A DNA stretch of 64,000 nucleotides from Watersipora subatra (Eukaryota > Bryozoa > Gymnolaemata > Cheilostomatida > Watersiporidae), in contig NC_088708.1 of NCBI RefSeq assembly GCF_963576615.1, forward strand, positions 48,285,196-48,349,195. Reading direction: 5' to 3'. Of the stretch, positions 59,001-64,000 are shown in pieces; the first letter of the stretch is position 1; every line of letters begins with the position of its first letter. The translations under genes and the position numbers were made by a program. The notes below the pieces were generated by a model that did not search any database, was not told the origin of the DNA, and saw only the letters and a list, made by a program, of their open reading frames with translations.

Positions 59001-60157
59001 CTCAGGAATAGATCAAATATTTTACCTACCAATCTTTTCTTGGGCGCTGACTGACTTTGCCATCTGATGACAGAGGGTCTCCTTCTGGATGCATGCAATG
59101 TCTAAACAGACAGTAAGACTTTCTATAAAAGAGTTTAATTACATTCAAAACCTAAACAGGGGTTGTGTGATACTCGAGTGATGAAGTTACACGTAAATAG
59201 AGCAGACTGAACATTGGCAACTTTATATCGCACATTTTGATCAGCTTTTTGATCTTCAAATGCTCTTAGATAGAACATATCGTGTCATAAACTATGAGTC
59301 ACCTCGATAGTTTATACATGTTTCAACTACTAGCTCAAAGGGCAAGTGACAAGATATATATTAATAAATCCCACATTGTCATTGTACATGTGGTGTGTAT
59401 GTGGTGTGCATGTGGTGTGTACGTGGTGTGTATGTGATGTGCATGTGGTGTGTATGTGGTGTGGTAGTCTGCGTAATCGCTACGTGTTTCCACATTTTTA
59501 GCCTATTTCATCCAAACTTCACAAGCAAATCCTCTATACCTTCCGTCAGGTAGCCAAACCTGTTGATTTCAAAATTCCGCCTGGTGCCTGAGAACCAGCC
59601 TTCTAAACACCCATCTGTGAGCTAGCTGATTGACAATGAAATAAATCAAGTGCATCGGCAAGCTTACCGCTAGTTTTGACTAAAATACTGGCTATTTAAA
59701 GATGCCCATAGAGTTGTGATGAAACCAGCGGATAGGACTATAAATCAATGAATGTAGTCAGTGCATTTAAAGAAAACTAGCAAGCAAAAGCAAAAAAGTA
59801 TGACATGTTGGATAGCTGCATAATACACACTGGGCACCAGTTATTAACAGTTGGAAGATATTTTAACCAACACTTAACCTAAGATATTCACATAGATTGG
59901 TAAATGATTATTTACACATCAAAATTTAAATAAAGCATTCAGTTGTTTTAATGAGCATTCACAGATGCAACAGAGAGAAGATTATTTCTAAAGACTACAG
60001 CTGCCAACGTAGTTAATACGCTTACCTTAAGCAAAGCCTTATGGGGTCGCCTTGTGGATACAAACATTGTACGAATACTGCAATATGGAGGACTTTGCCT
60101 ACTAACTAGGACTAGCATCTGATTGGCTGCGGGTGTCAAACATCTGCAGTAAGCCAT
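52911..60157 (-). CDS. SCO1: SCO1/SCO2-type mitochondrial copper chaperone
   Basis: An inner-membrane protein that delivers copper to the CuA site of cytochrome c oxidase subunit II. Exons in coding order: 60157-60026, 59101-59030, 58392-58299, 57109-56909, 56424-56332, 54069-53954, 53066-52911; phases 0,0,1,1,1,0; 287 residues (human SCO1 is 301). It has an Arg/Ser-rich N-terminal mitochondrial presequence and one membrane helix (about residues 75-92). The thioredoxin-like domain carries CPDIC (148-152) in [13 protein letters not shown], then [33 protein letters not shown] with His 239, and [13 protein letters not shown]. The CxxxC-to-His spacing of 87 equals that of human SCO1. All metal ligands are present and the gene looks intact. 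SCO1 versus SCO2 cannot be settled in an invertebrate. Confidence 0.95.
53067..53953. other. SCO1 intron 6
   Basis: AT-rich with a short (TA)n run near 53712. Nothing else is visible. Confidence 0.5.
53954..54069 (-). CDS. SCO1: SCO1 exon 6
   Basis: 116 bp. The acceptor is 'atgttgtag' and the donor is ATA|gtgagtt. It encodes [20 protein letters not shown] and [12 protein letters not shown]. Confidence 0.93.
54590..54765 (-). repeat. SINE-like dispersed repeat copy (SCO1 intron 5)
   Basis: It contains 'ttggatttgaacttgcaac' (reverse B box). 'tctctgtactttattgacgc' and 'agactgtcagggtactagtg' follow, the same block order as 36000-36170. Confidence 0.6.
54823..55584. mobile_element. MITE, complete, 21-bp terminal inverted repeats, TA duplication
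   Basis: Both ends start 'cagtcaaacatggataactc' and the 21-bp inverted repeats match exactly; both sides are flanked by TA. At 762 bp it has no transposase frame. The TA target and CAG-starting termini fit the Tc1/mariner-pogo (Tigger) superfamily. It sits in SCO1 intron 5. Related remnants are at 125-699 and 10510-10675. Confidence 0.88.
55590..56331. other. SCO1 intron 5, part after the MITE
   Basis: Unique intron sequence with no exon. A read-through of exon 5 into this intron would meet a stop within about 28 codons. Confidence 0.5.
56332..56424 (-). CDS. SCO1: SCO1 exon 5
   Basis: 93 bp. The acceptor is 'ctattacag' and the donor is AAAG|gtctgt. It encodes [20 protein letters not shown] and EYMHKYCK. 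The longer open frame to 56246 is intronic; only this donor joins exon 6 in phase (G|AC = Asp). Confidence 0.92.
56909..57109 (-). CDS. SCO1: SCO1 exon 4 (CPDIC motif)
   Basis: 201 bp. The acceptor is 'ctgttaacag' and the donor is ATTG|gtgaga. It carries [39 protein letters not shown] and the first part of the helix after the copper site. Confidence 0.95.
57351..57455. repeat. 35-bp tandem repeat, 3 units
   Basis: The unit starts 'caactcaaatatcatgacta'. It lies in SCO1 intron 3, with only two or three substitutions among units. Confidence 0.92.
58299..58392 (-). CDS. SCO1: SCO1 exon 3 (membrane helix)
   Basis: 94 bp. The acceptor is 'gctttcag' and the donor is GTTC|gtatgt. It encodes [20 protein letters not shown] then [11 protein letters not shown], the inner-membrane anchor. 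Confidence 0.92.
59030..59101 (-). CDS. SCO1: SCO1 exon 2
   Basis: 72 bp. The acceptor is 'tctgtttag' and the donor is TTG|gtaggta. It encodes [24 protein letters not shown], basic and Ser-rich, the matrix-side part of the presequence. It is poorly conserved in the family, so it rests on phase, splice sites and composition. Confidence 0.8.
59385..59465. repeat. GT-rich tract
   Basis: 'gtgtgtatgtggtgtgcatg'-type repeats lie in SCO1 intron 1, directly before the repeat at 59465. Confidence 0.9.
59465..59690 (+). repeat. dispersed repeat next to GT tract, copy 2
   Basis: Partner of 35286-35515: 'tttccacatttttagcc', 'catccaaacttcacaagc', 'gttgatttcaaaattcc' and 'gaaataaatcaagtgcat' occur in the same order and orientation. 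Confidence 0.75.
60026..60157 (-). CDS. SCO1: SCO1 exon 1 (start codon)
   Basis: 132 bp. ATG at 60157; donor AAG|gtaagcg, phase 0. It encodes [20 protein letters not shown] and further Arg/Ser-rich sequence without acidic residues, a typical mitochondrial targeting peptide. Confidence 0.88.
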
Positions 60158-62390
60158 CTTACAGCAGAAAGTTGAAACTAAAATTAGTTGCAGAAAGATT
60201 AATCAAACTGTGACAATCGTAATGTAAAAGTTCAAAGTATCTGTAACACCGATGAAAAACAGAGCTATGCAATGTGCTCCTCCAGCAGTTGTCAATAAAT
60301 AGCCAAACACAATACTATATTGGAGAGTTTCTCAAGAATATTCACTGTTTTGCTTTTGTTACATATTAAATAAATCAATTAAAAAGAGGAAACCTCGTTA
60401 CTATGTGCAAGTTTTTCAGCGACATACACAGCATGCACTGCTTTAACCTGCAAACGCTCCTCCAAATATATAATTTATAACGGCATATTGAGTTTATAGC
60501 ATGGGCATCAGACAGTTTCTTGCAGATTGCTCAAGCAAGTTTCAAAACTGGCATAAAAACTATAGATTAATGCCAAACATGTTAACTCAGTGGTAACAGT
60601 AGAAATCTTGTTTTCGATACAAATTGTTTTCATGGAACAGGAAGGGTCTAAAAAATGAAGATATGGACAGGGACATCTCATAATTGTAACAATTTAATGT
60701 ATTCAAATAAAATATATGTAATTTGAAGTCGTAAACAAAATCTGCAAAAGGGGAAAGAAATACTAACTATAAATATATTGGCGGGACTTGACGACATGTA
60801 TTCCGGTGCATTATAGTAAGCATAAGCCAAAAGCACATTTGTCAGGTTTTAAGAAAATGAGTCAACACTGGTGATAAGGCTAACATCAGAATGTAAGCTT
60901 TTGGTATTACTCAAACCAGCAGGTGTCCTTCAAGGTGGTAATAAATGCGTACTAAGTAAATTAGTAGTGTAAGATGCTCAGTCTTTTTATTTTAAAATTG
61001 AATTCTTGAGTAAGATTCCTTTTTTAGGGTTCTGTACAGATATACTTTAAATGAATTTCTTAGCAATACGACCCTGGGATATGAAGTAATTATAGCAAAA
61101 TCATCATTGTGTAGATTAGTTTTACTAAGAGTAGAGCCAAATTGGCTACGCTTTCTGTAGGTGGGCAAAGTTACGGAATTTACTTCTCCAAGAAAACATA
61201 GCTTTCACATGTTGTCATAAGGTGCTTTGTGTCAACTCATGTTTAAAATGCTTCATTACTGTAAATGTATTGCCTAGCTATTGCAGATGCAAATAACCTG
61301 CTACCAACAGAAGCTGGCTTTTTTGCTACAGCCATGGTGTCGTTAAACTTTAATCACTTATGATAAAAGAAACTGTGAGCTAGCATGACAGCATGCAAGT
61401 ACAAAAATAGCATAAACAGTAAGACCTAGAGTAACTCTGATAGATGAACCAGCTGCGCAGTTCCCTAACCTTTGTTTATTATTTCAAGTCAAAATTGCTG
61501 ATGAATAAAAAATATTCCAAGCGCTGCTGATAAAATAAACGACAGTGCAGTATCAACTTCAAATTTGCACATGCCAAACATGTCTTTAGTTATTATCCTG
61601 AATAGATACATACAGCGCACATAAAATTCCCAACTCCCTAACAATGTTGAAAAACAATGAATAGATACTCTAAAACTCAACTAGTCACAACTAACACAAA
61701 AAACGACGTAATTTGCAAGAGAAATTAGCAGTTGAGCACAGGTACTACGGACTTTGCAAAGTAACCACGCATTTGAGCCTATACTCAAAAACAGAATATA
61801 AATAGGAAGAGCATTCTAACCCAACTAACTGAGACACAGCGCCAAGTTTAAAAAATCAAATAAGTGAGTCAAATAACAACTGCTTCGCTAATTAGTAATA
61901 TTAAAAAAGAATATAACTATTATTTAACGTCAGAGCCGCATTCACTTTCGCTATGTGAAGCTATACGGCTCCGATTTAACGCAAGGGAGAGCAAATTTAT
62001 ACAGAAGGCAACAAAATTTCACAATTGTCACAACGAGAATCGCTAAATAGCTGCAAGAACATTTTGCCGGTCAAGAAACATTTACGGGCGTTCCTTCCTA
62101 TCAAGTAAAATTTCTTATGATTTTGGGCAAAATGCCAATGTATAATGTTTGGCGGCATAGCGAAGTGATATTATAATAAAAATGTTTTTAGAATAAGCAA
62201 CAGTTGACTACTACAATAATGCATACTAACGTTTAAAAACTATTAATATTTAATTATTTTAAATTACTTAAACAAAAAAAACTAGATAAATTAGTTTATA
62301 CAATTGTTTTATAATTTTAGAGTTTCTGACCTACGCGGTATAAATGTCGGTTTAAAAGTAGTTAGTCGTACTGGCTCTTACAGAGTACAG
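60158..62390. other. region upstream of SCO1, possibly a divergent promoter region
   Basis: No repeat array or gene is recognised. A TATA-like 'gcggtataaatg' at about 62336 lies some 55 bases before the candidate ATG at 62391. Short frames have no visible domain. Confidence 0.4.
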
Positions 62391-62451
62391 ATGGCTGGAT
62401 TGTGCGCACAGAAAGTCATATGTAGCCAGTCACTTGGGACTTCCTCTAAAG
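62391..62451 (+). CDS. candidate first coding exon, unknown gene
   Basis: The ATG follows 'cagagtacag' and opens MAGLCAQKVICSQSLGTSSK, basic and Ser-rich without acidic residues (compatible with a mitochondrial presequence). It ends at AAAG|gtataac. A TATA-like box lies upstream. No second exon was found before the window edge, and no homology is recognised, so this is a weak call. Confidence 0.3.
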
Positions 62452-63772
62452 GTATAACTGTTGAAAATAAATTGTAAAAAGAACTATGCTAGTATGATTA
62501 AATGGCCTTCGCCTTGTAAGTTGTTTATGCAAGAACTTGTATACCCTTTTCAGCAATAATAATGAACCGAGTGCGATTAGGCATATATACACAGGATGGT
62601 TCATTACGCCTTTGGGCATTGCATGAATATTTACTAGAATAAAAATAAATCAAAAGGCGTTCACAAAAGTCCTCATGGACTTTTCTTGAAATCATTCGGT
62701 AAGCTAGTTCTTTATGTTAATTGATAAGTTAGAAGAACCATTTTACAACGTGATTTTAAAAAACCGAATATTGAAGGATATGTGTGTAAATTAACTGCAG
62801 GCACGACTGTTGTTTTGCAAAACCTTGTGTTGGGCTGATACTATTCTTATATAACTAAGACTTACCTAATTGTCACGCAACTGTTGTTTTATAGCGTGTG
62901 TGATGTTGTTAACTAGTATTGTGTTAGCAAGCTATAATCAGCATGACAGTTTGAAGTTCAGTAGTTTAATGTAAGCTCCACTCGACAACTACAAACAGCA
63001 ATGACATGAACTCAACAATAGGGATAAACTGATAATACATGTACATACACGTGTATGAAACACAGGTGTAACTCACATACATCCCCTTTTGCATAACTTG
63101 AAAAGGGAGAGTAGATCAGATCACAAAATAAGACTTACTAGTGTGTGCGAATGTATACATCAAAGTTGTTTGAAAACAAAACTATTACACCAAGCGTCAG
63201 ATTGGGTATAACCGAAATGAGTGCAAGCCAGGAATAGATTTTGGTTGATACAACAAACTATATCTATGTAGGTGTGTTAGTGGCGTTACCCGTTCGTCCA
63301 CATCAGTGATGAGTCACCCATTAGAGCACATACAGCTTAAATCTACTGGGTGTTTTGTTAATCCTGTTCTCTGCCATGTTGGTTTTTTGTGCCTTGAGAT
63401 ACTGGTACTGCTACCTCTGCCATTTTTTTACGGTCATGGTCTGGGTGTGGAGACTTGGAGATAGGGGCATCTACTTATCTGGAAGATGTCCCTAACATCT
63501 ACCAGAAATAGTAAATGGTAAATGTCAGGGATGTAAATAGACATCTCTAAATGGTAATTAACAGTAGCTTTCAGCCTTAATGCAGCTCCTGTACAATGTA
63601 CAGTCAAATCTCAACAAATAAAATTCATCAGTTCTGATACTTACATTGCATGTCAAAACTGTTGTACATTGAAGAAATTTTGTTGTACAAATACATTGAA
63701 CTCCGTTTAATTAGTTCAATAGCTAAAAACAACAGCAATAAATAATTCAATTTTATATATACTTCATATTAA
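62452..63772. other. right-end non-coding sequence
   Basis: Nothing supportable is seen. If the 62391 exon is real, this is its first intron. Confidence 0.35.
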
Positions 63773-63850
63773 AGCTGCACAATGATCGCGTTAATTAAAC
63801 GGTTAACGCAATCAATACAAATGCACGATTAACTGAGTTGAGCCAATTAA
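63773..63850. repeat. possible hAT-type MITE end
   Basis: 'agctgcacaatgatcgcg', 'cggttaacgcaatc' and 'atgcacgattaactgagt' resemble the 'GCTGCACGATTAAT' ends known from hAT-family MITEs. Only a short segment is recognisable and no target duplication was found. Confidence 0.25.
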
Positions 63851-64000
63851 TCTTCAAATAAAATGCAACCAAGGTGATGATCATGATGTGATTTTTTGCA
63901 ATGTTTAATACATTGTACAAGATTTTGCCAGTCTTTACTCAGCACGATTTAAGTTGTAAGAAATGTTGCATAAATTGTAAGAGAAGTGAGTATAGTTTTT

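Overview
The window is AT-rich animal DNA. Its genes are split by GT-AG introns, it carries many minisatellites and (TA)n tracts, and it holds non-LTR retroelements and tRNA-like dispersed repeats. I read it as a marine-invertebrate type genome (lophotrochozoan or similar). That is inferred from family resemblance only and I cannot name the species. No bacterial-style operon, CRISPR array or rRNA gene is visible.

Three protein genes can be assembled exon by exon with matching splice phases. (1) An SLC22/organic-cation-transporter-like gene lies on the minus strand. It starts at 23849, seven exons are visible down to 2808, and its 3' end lies off the left edge. (2) A paralogous SLC22-like gene lies on the plus strand (34678 to 45716 or 50795, depending on the last exon). 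The pair is head to head, about 10.8 kb apart; exons 3, 4, 5 and 7 have identical lengths and all comparable junctions the same phase, so the pair is an inverted duplicate. (3) A complete seven-exon SCO1-type copper chaperone for cytochrome c oxidase lies on the minus strand (60157 to 52911, 287 residues). A weak candidate first exon (62391-62451) points away from SCO1.

Introns and intergenic DNA are dominated by repeats. These are 45-bp, 22-bp and 50-bp arrays in SLC22 gene 1; 41-bp, 37-bp, 44-bp, 25-bp and 16/17-bp arrays in gene 2; a (TA)n-flanked R2-type LINE copy antisense in intron 1 of gene 1; a TA-flanked MITE at 54823-55584 with a second copy at 125-699; and several SINE-like families, some with tRNA B-box motifs.

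The most striking element lies between the two transporter genes at 25241-25884. It is a head-to-tail array of a 259-bp unit. Each unit's minus strand contains a complete type I hammerhead ribozyme (CUGAUGA, 4-bp stem II, GAAA, very short stem III, GUC cleavage site, 6-bp stem I). This is the architecture of animal retrozymes, small non-autonomous retroelements that give self-cleaved circular RNAs. It sits between (TA)n tracts beside a 5'-truncated LINE tail and a 17-bp direct-repeat pair.
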